From Gerris lacustris (lineage: Eukaryota; Arthropoda; Insecta; Hemiptera; Gerridae), in contig OX578282.1 of assembly GCA_951217055.1 (NCBI GenBank), positions 56,489,311 to 56,553,310 on the forward strand: a DNA stretch of 64,000 nucleotides, in the 5' to 3' direction. The notes under the pieces are model-generated. The model did not search any database, was not told the origin of the DNA, and worked only from the letters and a program-made list of their open reading frames with translations. This document shows positions 1-14,000 of this stretch, in pieces (the stretch's first letter is position 1; each line of letters opens with the position of its first letter). The position numbers and the translations under genes were made by a program.

Positions 1-239
1 ATGTTAATTTTATATTAGTTTTAAGTAAAAACAAATGGTTATGGTTGTGATGTTTAGTGAAAACTATCTTTTAAACGCTACTTATAAATAATTTGTAAAA
101 AGTCTGACATTCCTACTCAGTTGAATGTATATAAGATTATGGGAACCAGTTGATCATGATTAGGCTTTAAGCAGGATTATGCCCCGTAGGGGAGCGAAAT
201 ATAGCCTTTTTATTATTATTATTACTGGTCTTATATTAC

Positions 240-520
240 TTTGCTTTGTAAGTTTCATCGCACATATCCGTTTCCCCAATTTTAAACCACTTCCCGTGAT
301 TCAATCTTCCTCAAATTTTGCACATAGATACAACTTAGGTGAAAAATACAGAAACCAAAAAAAAAAAAAAAAAAAAAAAAATGGCGTCAAATTTATTTGC
401 TTTTCAAGTTTCATCGCACACCTATTACCCCAATTTTGAACCACTTACCGTCATTCAATCTTCCTCAAATTTGGCACATAGATACAACTAAGGTGAAGAA
501 TACAGAAACCAAAAAAAAAG
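240..520 (+). repeat. Tandem duplication, period 156 bp
   Basis: CAAGTTTCATCGCACA-type start, then CCCCAATTTT-AACCACTT and GATACAACT-AGGTGAA followed by a poly(A) run, present from 241 and again from 397. The A run is about 24 long in the first copy and 9 in the second. Confidence 0.85.
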
Positions 521-607
521 GTTGAAAATAAGACCAGTTTTAAAAAATGGCATTTTTATATGAATTATTTATGCAATGATCTTCGTATATTTACACTCTT
601 ATTGACC

Positions 608-2328
608 CAGTGCCGGAACTAGCCGTGTGCATGGGGTCAGCCGCACACGGGCCTCGGGATAAGGGGGGGGGGGGGGGCCTCACTTCCGCTCGGCCAGTTA
701 TAAAAAAAAAAATTAATAAAATAAAAATAAATGAATAAAAAATAATGAATAATTTTACTAAAAAGGTAAAGTTAGTTTATATTTTATTTATTACCATTAT
801 TATTATTATTAATATTATTTTTATGTGATATAATAATAATTATTATTATATTTTTTGAGACAATTGGTGTTAAATGCTTATTAAGATAATATTATTAATA
901 TGAAAAATTGACTTACAACATGAAGTGATTTTTATACATTTGGGTATTTTAGACTGTTAATGTTTTGTATTATCCTGTTTATGTTTCATCAAAATGTAAC
1001 TTTCTTTAGTAAGGTTTTAAATTAATTATAAATTTTTAACTTGTAAAATACGCCTACACAGGGGTCACCTAACACGATCCACTCAATATCTCCGGAATCT
1101 ACTGCAGGAAGAAAGACGTGGTATGCTGGGTTCTATGTTAACTTAAAATGCGCTTACAGAAAAATAGCTAAGCACTTTGAGCGCTAAAATGCTATGCAGC
1201 AGTACTTAAAATATGAAAAAGTTAATAGAAGACATATTTTTAAGGCTAAAGTTAGATTCTATGGCTTAAAATAAGAACTTTTTACTCTTTTCTTTTTCTC
1301 CAAGAATTAAAGTTTCAAAATATGAGTATTCAACGCAAGTCTAACAGCTAAAATAATGTATCTAATAAAAAAATTTAAAATAAAGAGTTCTTATTTTGAG
1401 CCATAAACTCGAAATCCAGTTTTTTGTATTAATTACAAGGGCCATTTTTTACTTTAGCACCCCCCTTGGTTCTAAACAATAGTCTGCCCTACAGAATTCA
1501 AAAATGTTTGTGTGTTTGTCTCCCCAAGACATTGAGACTCCTGGGGAAGTACTATATCTAATATTCCTTTATCTTAATAGTTGATTAGACTAAGGGATAT
1601 GATCACAATTATTATAAGCACAAGTGTGATATTCCTTTGTCCCAAGATAAATAATTTCCCTTCGTAACAGTAATTTAGACTAAGGAATATTATATGCTAC
1701 TCTGTATAATGTTCCTTTGGCGAAACAAATATTAACACAAAGGGATATAGGGGGATGCTAAAGGCTAAAGTGCTTAAGTAAAAAAAGTACCATTACAGAC
1801 AAATTTTTTGTTCATTTTACTTTACATATAAAGAGGTAAGAAGTATTGTAATGGCGCGAAAATTCGATTTTGATAGATTTAAACGTTTTGAGGTCCCCTG
1901 AGTCCAAAAAAGAAGTTTTTAAAAAATGTCTCGTCTGTCTGAGCAGACACCTGGAGCCTAAACTAGTGGGCCGATGTTGATGAAATTCAGCATACATGTT
2001 CAGAAAAATCATACCCCGAGGAGAAATTAATTTTACCTTCAAATTTGGGGGTGCTACTACTTAAAAACTATAAAAAAAAAAGTATTTCTCTATAACGGTT
2101 CCGACGATTTTGATCAAAATATTCTAAAATGTAGTCCATTTAAATACGAATTTAATTTATTTCGGTTTTTTTTATTATAAAATAGTGTTTTTTGTTGCAA
2201 TTTATCACAAAGCTTATGTGTAACCTGAAAAATGAGGCGACATAAATATTTGGTCATTGGAGGGGGGGGGGGGGGGGCTCAAAAAAAAATCTTGCACACG
2301 GGCCTCAGCAGATCTAGTTCCGTCTCTG
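608..2328. mobile_element. Non-autonomous hAT transposon, 1.72 kb, with perfect 8-bp target duplication
   Basis: Terminal repeats CAGTGCCGGAACTAG (left) and CAGAGACGGAACTAG (right, inverted), flanked by TATTGACC at 600-607 and 2329-2336. Subterminal CCGTGTGC/GCACACGGGCCTC motifs and G runs (about 664-678 and 2263-2277) mirror each other. No transposase frame. It contains the shared module at about 1813-2250 and a hairpin pair near 1250-1290 and 1378-1420. Confidence 0.9.
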
Positions 2329-2336
2329 TATTGACC

Positions 2337-3368
2337 CAACTATTAATATCGATAAAATAGGGACAACTATAAAACTTATGAACAAGCATAAAGTTTTCTA
2401 AAGAGTAACTATTCGAAAAATCGAATGTTTTGTTATTTACACCTATAGGCAACTCGAACTAGGGGCATACTGTTTGTTTACAAAGAAGAAAACTTTCTCC
2501 AAGTCTTGTTTCTCAAATATGACAATAACATTCATATAAATTATATATTTAACAGTTTTAATAAAACATTTGGCACTTCTTTAGACTCTAACTCCCCTTA
2601 TAAAAAACAGAAGGGAGTAACAATGCAAAGGTGTGTAGAAGTGTGATATTCCTTTGTCCAAAAGTACATTGAACTAAACATCCCTTTGTCCTTATAGTTA
2701 TTTAGACAAAGGAATGTATAATTAATTATATCCATTTATATTCTAAAAAAAAAAAAAACAGAAGTACCTAACATTTTAACCTTACACAAATTAACGAACG
2801 GAATAAATTATTTCTAGTACATGAAGTATCCAAACCAATTATAGTTGAAAAAATACAAAAAAAAATGTTACTCTACGAAAATATAGTTGATTGGAAACTC
2901 ACAGAACCCTTTTTCCTTGGTCCTTATCATATTAAAGGCATTCTTCTCTAGGGTTTTTCCAGTGGAAGTAAACTTCAATTAAAAATTTTACGTCTCGGTT
3001 TTTTTATGAGCTTCTACAATCTATTCGGTGTAGTTAAAAAAAAACTTGATTTTTTTCAAAAACATCTCATTTCCTCTCCAATTTCCTGACTTTCACCGTC
3101 GACCTTATAATGTGGTTTTTGCATTAACTTTTTCCTCCCTTATCCTCCTAGAAAAATTGTGGTTTTTTATATCTATTAATGTTGAACCGTAGCTTTTATT
3201 CCTTTTTATCTTCAGTTCGAGTATAATTCTCTCCACGTCTATTTTTCTATGCTTCATGGGCTTCGACGATTAAAAAGTATGTTAAATCAAATAGTCACCA
3301 ACTTTTTGTTTTTAGAGTAACCATTTTTTTTAATAACTTTGTTCTTTATGTGTTTCCTAGGAGAGTGC
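2337..3368. other. AT-rich stretch with a small dispersed hairpin repeat
   Basis: No gene seen. At 2643-2720, GATATTCCTTTGTCC ... GACAAAGGAAT forms a hairpin; relatives occur at 1558-1750 (inside the hAT) and about 44797-44850. Confidence 0.5.
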
Positions 3369-3540
3369 TGGTGCCGTTATATAGTGGTCGTGACGTCCCT
3401 AACGTTGCCGTGATATAGCGGTCGTGACGTTACAAACGTTGCCGTGATATAGAGGCCGTAATCTAGCGGTCGTGACGTTACAAACGTTGTCATGATATAG
3501 CGGCCGTAATCTAGCGGTCGTGACGTCACAAACGTTGACC
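3369..3540. repeat. GC-richer tandem repeat with GTGACGT(C/T)A motifs
   Basis: Four units of 34-49 bp built from GTTGCCGTGATATAG, CGGTCGTGACGTTACAAAC and, in two units, an inserted GGCCGTAATCTAG. TGACGTCA at 3521-3528 is a perfect CRE palindrome. Related words continue to about 3625. Confidence 0.85.
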
Positions 3541-5440
3541 GTATAAAATAAATAACGTTGGTTGTCTATGGAGCGTTGACAGCTACAATGTCAACGTTGA
3601 ACGTCAACTAGCGGTGGCGCCTTTTTTATGACCGTCATAGCGGTGAAATAGTTTAAGTGGAGTAGATATCAATAGAATAATGAACAACTGGAATAATATT
3701 CTGTGGAGAGGCTTTCCAGTTGTTCATTAATCTATACAATGTTTAAATTTCGTATCAATCGTAGATAAAGTAAATTATGTCGCTTTAAAATCTTCATTCT
3801 TACTATACAATTCAATTATCTGCCCAAGCTTTGACCTTTCCCATTGATAACGTTAAATAATGATAATAAGAAACATATTTCCTCTTTTATACTTTAATCC
3901 CGTTTTATAATCTTATTGATTGATTGTACGTGATAAATATTTTTCAAATTTTAATATGATTTGCATGAGGACTTTTAATTTATGTCGTTTTAATACATGC
4001 TCATTAATATTTATATTAGTTTTAACATTTTTTTCTATTTTCCTTCACTGCACGCTCGTATTACGTGATTAAAATTATTTATTCTCAGCATTTTTATTAA
4101 ATAAACAATTGAGGTTTACCACAACGAAAAGCTTTATAAGCCCTTCGATAGACCCTAACCACCCACAGGCTGTTGCGCCATGCATTATCATCTGAACGCA
4201 TGGCAGTGTGCAAGGCCAAACTCCGGCAAGCATGCGCAGCGTATCTTTACTTTTAAACCCATTCATCCGGTGTTTCTCAACCTCATTAAATGGGCTTTTG
4301 TAATTTTAAACATAGATTAAGCTTAAGTAGCTTAGGACACTAAAAAAATTAGCCCTTAATATTAAGCCTTTAAAAAGGGGAGAGTTTCAAAATTTGCTTT
4401 TTTGTTACGGACTCACTCATCGCCATAATTAAATGTGACTTCCAGAATAGCTAGAAATAGAGCAAAAAAAGAACAGACTTGGCCACTACTTTGATAGGCT
4501 GGCATTTTTTTTGGGGGGGGGAGGGTCTGGAACTGGAACTTGGCCCTTTTTACGGTTAGGTTCTTGTTAGAAATTTATTATAAATTTCGTTTATTTAATT
4601 ACTATAAGTAGCGTTTGACTAGAAATGATTTAATACCCTTCTTATATTCCTAAATATTATACTATGATTTGTTTTGTATAATTTTTCGTAATAATGAATG
4701 CGCTAGATTTCAATCTAAAATATTTATCCAGTGTTCCGAAAGAAATATTCATTTGTTTTTAAATAGATGTCTTAAAAACTAATTTTAGAGGTGTTTTTGG
4801 TGCTTGCAGCTCCATCGATATTGTGTTGTCCAGTATGTTAATTTTGTGAAAAATAATAATTGTGTAAGGCATTATGGTTCGTTTACTATCTTTGATAGAA
4901 CCTATCCTAACATATTCTTAAACCTATTTTGATATTATTATAATTATTGATGTTTTTGAGAATAATGATTAGTTTTTAAAGGTTATAAACAAAGTGATCT
5001 AAGTATTTCGACTGAGATTTTTGAAAAATCCTTTATAATATTAGTTAAAGTCAATACAATTTCAAAGTTTCGAACTTTTTATATTTTATTCTATTCATAA
5101 TATCGATCCTTTTAAACCATTTCCTCGACCGGATTTCTCTTTCATGAAAAATCTTTTAAAAGCACTGAACGCTATTTACTAACATCCTCTGTAGAATTGT
5201 AAGAAATTCACATGAAAAGAAAATGCATTTTCCTCCCCTTTTATATCTCAAGAAGCAGTGTAAAGCTGTTGATATTTTCGCGTGCCCTTTGCTATTTTTT
5301 TTATTTTTTATTGGTAACGCGCTTGAATCACGCGAATTATTTGATCCTCTCTGGTTTTAAAACTTACTAGAAAAAAGAAATGAATAATGAAAATGATGGA
5401 ATGAACAACGGAAAAACTTTTGATAAGATCAAAGCCTTTT
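3541..5440. other. No supported gene
   Basis: AT-rich. The segment 4100-4270 is less AT-rich and contains GCATGCGCAGCG, but no coding similarity was recognised on either strand. Confidence 0.4.
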
Positions 5441-5459
5441 ATCGACCATCTTATCATCC

Positions 5460-5600
5460 TCTCTCTTTTGCGTCTCATTCCCTCTCTCTCGATCCCTCTC
5501 TCTCACTCAATCTGTCTCTCTTTCTCTCTCTCACTCAATCTCTCTCTCACTCAATCTCTCTCACTCAATCTCCCTCAAACACTCTCTGTCTCAATCTCCA
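5460..5600. repeat. CT-rich low-complexity tract
   Basis: (TCTCTCTCACTCAA)-like degenerate microsatellite; pyrimidine bias continues to about 5750. Overlapping open frames here are composition artefacts. Confidence 0.85.
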
Positions 5601-5759
5601 TCGCTATCCCTATCCTTAATCACTTCCTCTCAATCTCTAATTTTACTTCTACATCCTTTATTCACTCTCTACCTCAACCTGTATTCCTTTATCCTTCCCT
5701 CTCTATATTTCTACCTCTAACCTTTTATCATTCATACTTCCTCCGTCGCTCTAACTAGT

Positions 5760-6760
5760 GAAGTTAAATAAAGTTATTCATTCTCTCAATTTCCACCTCT
5801 TTAAATGAGTGAGAGATAATAATAGAGGTGGACTGAGGTAGATGGATTTTAATAGATCTATGTCAGGAGTAAAATTATTCTTTTCGCTGTACATGATTAA
5901 ATAATATAATATCACCTACACGTGAGTAAATTAGTTCTATAGTTATATTTGTCATCCAAGGTTTCGTTTTCAGACCTACAATTCCCATAGCTCGTTCAGC
6001 ATAACTGTTTAATTGTTGGTATTAAACCAGTTTCGTGTGCGTGTGTTCCATTGTTAATTATTATTTGCACGCATAGGATGAAACGTCTTGCTAATTGGAT
6101 TCTTCTACCTCATTGTAGAAATTGTTGACAAATGACAAATATATATGTATATCAGTACAAATTGTCACTATAGGATTAGGGGATTCACTCTTTATCTTAT
6201 TCTCTTAGAATTTGCGCCAAATTATGTGGTTATTGGAAAATTTGGTGTGGAAGACTCTCCGAAAATCGAATTTTTTCATGAATATTAATTGCCATTATCA
6301 TTACGATCAAGTCGATTCTCATTATCGATTTGTATTAAATGATAATCAAACCCTTTTTGTTTTATTTTTAGTTTCAACAATATGTATATATGTATGCGCT
6401 AATTTTATACCTATTACACCCCTTTTAATGTTAAACTCCATTGTAAAAGGATCGTTCTGCGTGACTGTCACTACTTGATTTAAATCTATTGACGTAGACA
6501 CAGTTAGAGTTTCTAATTTAATTATAATCCCCTATTTCCTGTGATCGACTCACTGTCAAGTAGTGATTTAACTTTACCGGTTGCTAAAATTCCTGATATA
6601 ACTCAACAACTTTCCTTTCACACTGACAGTAATTTAAATTAATAGAGTACCCGAAATAAGCTTTTTGTCTTTTTGAATAATAGTGACAATCTGGGTAGAG
6701 TGCATGTGACACAAAGTATATAGGATAAGCGTGAAGAGGTAGTTATATACCCGAATCAGG
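5760..6760. other. No supported gene
   Basis: AT-rich sequence without recognised coding or repeat signal. Confidence 0.4.
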
Positions 6761-6763
6761 TAA

Positions 6764-6927
6764 ATCTTTGTCAGAACCGCCGAACCGAAAAGAGCATTGG
6801 TCTTGGCGCATGCCCAATGCCCAGTCTAAAGTGCGCATGCGCATCTCAGACTGTGCATGCGCAGATACCAGTGCTCGGCTCATTTGATCTGTTTAATCTG
6901 TTTGGTTCGGCAGTCTGGACGAGGCTT
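6764..6927. mobile_element. Harbinger-type MITE, 164 bp, carrying NRF-1-like palindromes
   Basis: Imperfect inverted ends containing GTC-GAAC-GCCGAACC, flanked by TAA (6761-6763, 6928-6930). The middle holds GTGCGCATGCGCATC and GTGCATGCGCAG, matching the NRF-1 core GCGCATGCGC. Confidence 0.6.
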
Positions 6928-6930
6928 TAA

Positions 6931-7961
6931 GAAGAGAAATGGAAGCTTTCAACAGCACTAACTGATCAGTATTTCTATCTCTACTACATGTTTTTTCCAG
7001 CCTCCATCGATTACAATTACAACGTACCAATCAGACACACTCCCTCATAATCTATTCCCTTGTGTGTTTTATGCGATTGTTATGCAAACGAAATTTATCC
7101 CCGTGTGTTTTTATTTTTGTCGAATATTTCCGCGGTTCTTTTGTTGGCACAACAATGCTGAATATTAGTGAGTGATAAATTGAATTCCCAACCCTTTATT
7201 TTATCAACTTCCAAAGCACTTGAAAGTGAGAAAAACAAATAAATTATGTGTTTGTTTTACTTTTTATTTTTTATTCGTTTACTCTTTTTTGTTTTGGGAA
7301 AATGTCAATCATTTTTTTTTTTCTTCTTCTTTTTTTTTATTCAAACATAAATCCTTTCTGTAAACATACTTTTTTGTCGAATATAAAACAAAAACATCTG
7401 TATCATACTCATACTAAGCTTTATGACAAACCAAATTAATCCTCTCAGTTTTTTTCAATTTTTTAGTTGTTACAGGTTTTCGAAGTTAAATTTGATAATG
7501 TCTTTGATTTTAACATGGATATATTTTAGCTCTGGGGGACAGAAGAAATTTCCGTCACGCAAAAACCGACTTAAAAAATGTGATGCTTTTAAATATCGTG
7601 CCAAGAAGTTAGGATTTAACAGGAGATAGATAGGTTTTCACTTGTATTCATTGTAGTACTATATTTCGCCGATAGAAGTGCTGAAGTTTACTTTAGCACC
7701 AGCTCTCACGTCCTTTCTAAAATTTTATATAAAATGATATCAGAGCTCCTTGCGGACCAAATGATAATCAAAATGGATTATGTTTCATAATTTCTCACTT
7801 TAAGATCCATCTACTATGTCAATTAGACAAATGTGTACTGAATTTCTCCTCTTCATGGAAAAGCATTTATTCAATGACCAAAAACATATCCATGATTCAC
7901 TGTTTTTCCATTAAATGGAGAAAATTATTATATATATATTTATTTTTTTTTTTTGTTTCAG
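6931..7961. other. Probable intron or upstream sequence of the ORP gene
   Basis: A frame ending QKKFPSRKNRLKKCDAF..RR at about 7540-7629 was considered as an exon but has no recognisable similarity and ends in a stop. The T-rich tract at 7941-7961 is the acceptor of visible exon 1. Confidence 0.4.
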
Positions 7962-8071
7962 TACATCTGTGCTTTTGCCGTGTCTGCTCTTGCCTCTAAC
8001 TGGGATCGGCTAGGCAAGCCTTTTAATCCCTTGCTTGGAGAAACCTATGAATTGGAAAGACCTGAGTTCAG
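7962..8071 (+). CDS. OSBPL2: ORP exon (visible exon 1): start of conserved ORD core
   Basis: Follows a T-rich tract ending TTTCAG and ends before GTACGA. Reads [16 protein letters not shown], then [19 protein letters not shown], the hallmark ORP segment just before the fingerprint motif. Ends with two bases of an Arg codon completed in the next exon. Confidence 0.93.
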
Positions 8072-11000
8072 GTACGAATTTAAATAACTAGTATATATTT
8101 ATATATAATTTTTAAAAATTAATTTAGGCTGAAGAAGCATAGTATTTTCATCGTTTTTTATTGATTGAGTTGAACATTATGAACTAATTATTATAGACAT
8201 TTTTTAACAATTATTAGATTATTGAATATATTTGTTTCGTATCTAGTTAATCAATGTCTAAGTATGTATTCATTTCCCCAACCTCTTGATTCTTGATGAT
8301 CATCCAAAGTTTTTTTATCTCTTCAGGTATTATAAGGTTTGAATTCTTACAGTATGCGCGTTACGAGTTATGATATTTGACACTCAGATTGGCCAACCTA
8401 TATGAGGAAAAAAAATAAAGTCACTAGGCTTGTAGGAGGGGTGGGACCAGTAACATTTTTGTTGGCATGGATGGTCCAAACTTCTAGAATTAAAAATCCA
8501 GACCTCACATTTGGTTCCACACCCAAATTTTTCGAATTAACCCGCGTTGTCAAAAGTCACAACTCATAATGAACTTACTGTAAGGTAGTTGTTGATCTTC
8601 CAAAGGAAAAGGACTATAACGAACCTTCCTAAGAAGCGTTATACCAAAAGACAATACTATTACTCTCTATGAGAGTTTCTTAATTTTTGTATTACTGGAA
8701 TTCAGTAAAGGGAATGGAGGAGCATTTTGTTACGTTGAACAATATAAGAATTGGTAAAATTTACTCTGTTGCCAGATTTTTAAGTGTTAAAGTCTTTGTT
8801 TGTTTCCCCCCCCCCCCCCCCCCTTAGAAATGTTTTTTATCGTTTTTGTGTTGACAGGGTTATTTGCGAGCAGGTGTCCCACCACCCACCTGTGTCTGCC
8901 TTCCATGCTGATAGTGAGAGCTTCATCTTCCATGGATCTATCCATCCCAAGCTCAAATTCTGGGGAAAATCAGTTGAAATCCAGCCTAAGGGCACCGTTA
9001 CTGTTCAACTTCCTAAGTAAGTTCATTACTGAAATTAAAAACTTATGGTATTTATATTATATTTTTTTAAGTTTGCTATTCATCGCATTGCTATAAAAAT
9101 AGATTTATTGAATAACTTATGAAAAATGCTTACCTTAAACAATGAAAATCATTAGACAACTATGAGTCACTTTTTGTGTATCATTAAGTCTGAAAGAAGG
9201 CAGAAAAGCCGGCTTTCAACTCTCGAGGGCATTATCCTCCAAATCCTCCAAAGACAATCTTCTACAAATTCCAGATTTAGATTTAAGTCTGTCTTAACTC
9301 CTATACTGATTCTGTCTCTTTCTTCATCTCATCAGCACTGAAGATGATCACCGTTGTTTGAAAACCGTTGTAGAGTAAAAATTACTTTTGGTTTCATAAA
9401 TGCACCATACACATTCCAAAACAGATTAATCTACTTCTCATTTATACTATCTGAAAGAAATTATTGGTGAGGGTTCCCCCAATTTAAATAGCTTGACTCT
9501 GCAAACTTTAATTATACATGGATATAAAATATTATACATTGAGTGACTTCCAAGAGTATTTTATTTGTTACTTCTATAACCTTTTGTTTTAAAAATCAAT
9601 TTAGAGAATTATTCTTTAATATGTTTGTTTCTCCAACCCTTTATTCAAGATTCCTACGAGGTTTGCAGTTTTGACATTCAATTTTTGGCAAAGTTTTGTT
9701 TCAGAATATAATAGATATATTATAGAAGTCTTTTCTGAATGTCATGCTTATATAGTTAGTTGCATTGGATATTTTATTCAGAAAATAAAAGTGAATCACT
9801 GTTTATGATCATGTTTTCAAAAGAAATTTTAAAAAGATTCATAGGACCACGTCTTTTCTCCTTTCTGAAGTTTATAACTAAAGTAGAATAACTATTATTT
9901 TTAAATAACTATATCTCTTGGGCTTTTATCTTACAACACCATTTCAGAAGAAAATGAATGGTAAAAAATAAAATCTCTATTAATTAAATTATTATAGAAA
10001 CTATGCTATGATCTTATGGTTTCTATTAATTAAAAAAAAAAAAAAAAAAATGGTGGAAATTAGTTGTTGCAGCTCATACAACCTCTTTTAAAGAGATATA
10101 GAAAAATAGATACCAAGAATGATAGAGACATTAATTACAGTTCTGAAAATCTAAAAAGGTAAAAATTGGAAGATCTGGTAGACGATCCGGTTAAAAGATC
10201 TGGTAAAAAATAGGTCCTACAATCCTAAATAAAACTATTTCATAAATCTAGATTCCATCATGTATTCGAATTTAAATTCCGTAACATCTAATTTTAAATG
10301 TTACCAAAATATCAAGTTAATAAAAACATCCATCTTATATTATATTACTTACAGAGGAAATCTAGCTGAGCTCCCAGCTACCCATATAAAATGCATGGTG
10401 ATTTTTTGAGCTGTTATTATATATATATTTTTAAAATGCCATTATATTTCGATAAAGTAACTATAGAGATTAATCACACAGAAAAAAATATTTTTTTTAG
10501 TGTTCTTCAGGGTATTTGTTAAAATCCTTTTCTTTTTTTATATGTGACATGTTTAAATTTCAAGAAAACAAATTATATAAGTTTTAAAGTTTTTTTTACA
10601 CAAATCTATATACATATAAAAAAAGTGAGAAAGTACATAAAATTCTAATAAGATAAATTTTAAATAAAGTTCTAAACCATGACGTAATTTAGGATGTTAA
10701 AAAAAAAAAATCTTGATAATGCCCCAAGTTCGGGTTAAAATATCGTAAATTAAACTCAGAACATAAAGCTTTTTACGAAGCCCACTGAAAGAAATAGACA
10801 TTTAAATAATATATAGAAAGGGTAATATACAGTAGTATGTTACCCTTTCTATATATAACTATAACTAATAAAACCTTTTTTACTTTCTCATATAAAGAGA
10901 AAGTATTGTGAGAGTACTAAAATTCAATTTTATTGGATTTACACGTTTTAAGGTCCCCTGAGTCCATAAAAGTTGTTTTTTAAAAAAGTCTGTTTGTAGT

Positions 11001-14000
11001 CTGTTGTCTGTGCAGACATGTGGAACCTACACTACTGATTTTGACGAAATTTGGCATACAGGTTTAGAAAAAACATACTTCAAGGCAAAATCAAGAAATT
11101 AATTTTACATTTAATCTTTTTGGTGCTACCCCCAAAATCCTGAAAAAAAAAATTATTCCTTGAAAATGGCTGCAAAGATTTTGATTGAAAAAATTTAAAA
11201 TGTAGTCCATTTAATTAAAAATCTAATCTATAAAAAATAGTTGTCCCAAGAAAAATCTTGTTTCCAAAATAAAAAATAAAGAAATTATGAAAATAAAATT
11301 TATTTTTTAAAAAAAATTGAAATTAAAAAGTGTACAACCACCTGTTGAACGATTTTTAAATAATATGTTTTAAAAAATCAATTAAATGAGATATTGTGGA
11401 ATTTAAATACATATGTGTAAGAAAGTTTGTCTGAGTTGTCTTGTACCAATTTTTTGTAATAAGTAAGGTTTTTTGTAATACTGAAGGTTTTTTTGTGTTT
11501 CAGATGGGGTGAAGCATTTACCTGGTCTAATGTTAACTGCTGTGTACATAACATAATTGTTGGTAAGCTGTGGATAGAACAATATGGCTCTATGGAAATA
11601 GTTAATCACTCAAGCGGTAACTAATTTCTAATATTTTTTTTTTACTTTGCTTACTTGAGTCCTCTTCTACCTAGAGACGTTGAGGAATACAATAAGGTTT
11701 TTGAAAACGAATTTACTAGTGATGCAGTGCATTAAGAACTGAAGCATAAAAAGAATTGCATTTTGCTCTTATACCAGCCATATTTGTCTTCAATATGGCT
11801 TCCAGAAAAAACTTACATATTCTTAATCTTCCTGAAATACCATGAAAGAGGTGTAGTTCAATAACCAAACAACATCTTCATACAAAAAATTGCAATAAAC
11901 AATTGACCAATTTCAGCTGTTCTAAAGCAGCCTTCTTCAGATAATCTAGAGGTTTCTGGATTGACTTTAAAAGTACAAGTGACACTTGTACTTTCAAAGT
12001 CAATCCAGTTAGTTAGTTATTATTTGAAGAAAGCTGCTTTAGAACAGCCGAAACCGTTCAATTGCTTATTACAATTTTTGGTATGAAGATATTTGGTTAT
12101 TAAACTACACCTCTTTCATGGTGAGTTGCTACCACACATTAAATAAAAACACTGTCAAGGTTCCTCTAAAGATCTTTAAAATGGTATGCAACATACTATA
12201 GAATCATTAACTTTTTTTTTTAAACCCACTTTTTGGCCATTTTTGTTTTAAAAATGGAAGCCAAAGAATGGAAATGTTGTAGTAATAGTGTACATATAGT
12301 ACTACATATGTTGTTGTAATGTTGTACATATTCTTTTCCTGCTCTTCAAGACCTTCAAATCGATGTACAACATATCATGCTCACTATAAACTTTTTGTTT
12401 ACTTGTTTGCCATCTTGAAAATATTGAGTGTGAAATTTTAATAGTTCCAAATTCTTTTTCTTCTCTTCAAGACCTTTAAATGGATGTGTTTAAAAATCAT
12501 GCTGACTAAAAACTTTTTGTTTTGTCGTCCACCATATTGTCCTCCATCTAGTAAATATTCAGTGTTGGTTGAAATTTAAAATAAAAAATATTTTTAAAAA
12601 ATAAAATACCTACTTTATTTTTAATTCCTCACTAGTATTATTTTTTTATTTAATTTATTAAAAAATTGTTATCTTTTCTGACATTGATTATTTTATTTCA
12701 GGCCTAAAAGCTGTCCTTACTTTTAAACCAGGTGGCTGGTTTTCCAAAGATCTTCACAGGGTTGAAGGCTATATTATGGATAAGAAGTAAATATATTTTT
12801 TATTATACTTATTCCTCTTATTTATTGAATTACATTTTTTTTTTTTTTTTTTTTTTTTTTTTGTAAAGTAGAATATTTCTCTTCTACAAGAACTGATCTT
12901 ATGTGTATGCTCCTATGATAATAGGTTTGTTCCAACAGCCAATTCCAGAACGGTTCTAGAACCAGTTCAGGATTTTTTAATGCGCATGCGTCTATGAGGA
13001 CTGGTTCAGAACTGATTCAAAAATAGGAGCCTGTTGGAACGATTTTAGAACTCTTTCAGAACTGCAACCTTCATGTTACCTCTCTTTATCTTGTTTTTAT
13101 TTTCCTCTTCGTATCGCTCCACTTGTTTTGTTTATGTTCACTCAGAAATGGATTACTTATGTGAACATATTCTACTGTTAAACTCAACAAAGTTTATAAG
13201 AATGCACATTAGGGCAAATCGTTTAAGTTACAAATTTATCACACTGTCATTTCTGAATGATTATATTTCACTCTCACATTTGGGATTCGTCAGGCTCGTA
13301 ACAATCCTGTCTTTTAGTTTCAGTTGCCTATTAAAAATTTGTTTGTATAAATTGTAATTTTTTTAAACATTAACTGTTAAATCATATAAAAAGTACCGGT
13401 GTGGAAATCCCACACATGACTTCCATGAAATGTTGTGGAGTCAATACGCGATCAAGAGAGAACTCAGTATTTACACCCATTTTCATGGAAGTAAAAAAAT
13501 TAAAATGCCCATATCTCCATAACCGCTTGTGCCCAAAAAGTATAGGTACAATCTACCTAATAGGACACATAATATATACCCCAAACAAAATAGAAATCAA
13601 ATAATGTCTACTGAAGTTATCGTCGACAGACCTATTTCGTGCTTAAGTCGTGAAACGTCGTGAGCTACGATGTTAGGGTTTGTCGCCATCAGTTTTTCCG
13701 ACAAAAGTTGTAAAAAATGCCGCAGACCGCATCTCAATACGATATATCTTGAAGCGATATGTTATTAAAGGTTTAGTTACATACGAACGTACATAAACAG
13801 ACGTATATGAAACGGATTTTAATGATAGCCCCGGGTTCGTAAGACCCCTCCTTCACAGAGATATCGGAATCAAGTTTCGGATGATAAAATGTGAATTTTA
13901 TCTTGGCTTATTAAAAATAAACCCTCATATAAGAAAAGGTCAACCACACATTAAGAAATATTTACAAATAAAGGGTTCAAAACTACAAAAAATAAAATGA

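Noticed and set aside
3369..3540. CRISPR-like array
   Set aside because: Eukaryotic context; units are adjacent tandem repeats without unique spacers.
4075..4266. 63-codon minus-strand ORF in a less AT-rich patch
   Set aside because: No recognisable family and no splice or promoter support.
5380..5758. Overlapping Ser/Leu-rich ORFs
   Set aside because: Arise from CT-rich microsatellite-like DNA; both frames are equally open.
7423..7629. Possible upstream ORP exon ending in a basic stretch
   Set aside because: Does not resemble any ORP segment, and the frame stops before the next exon.
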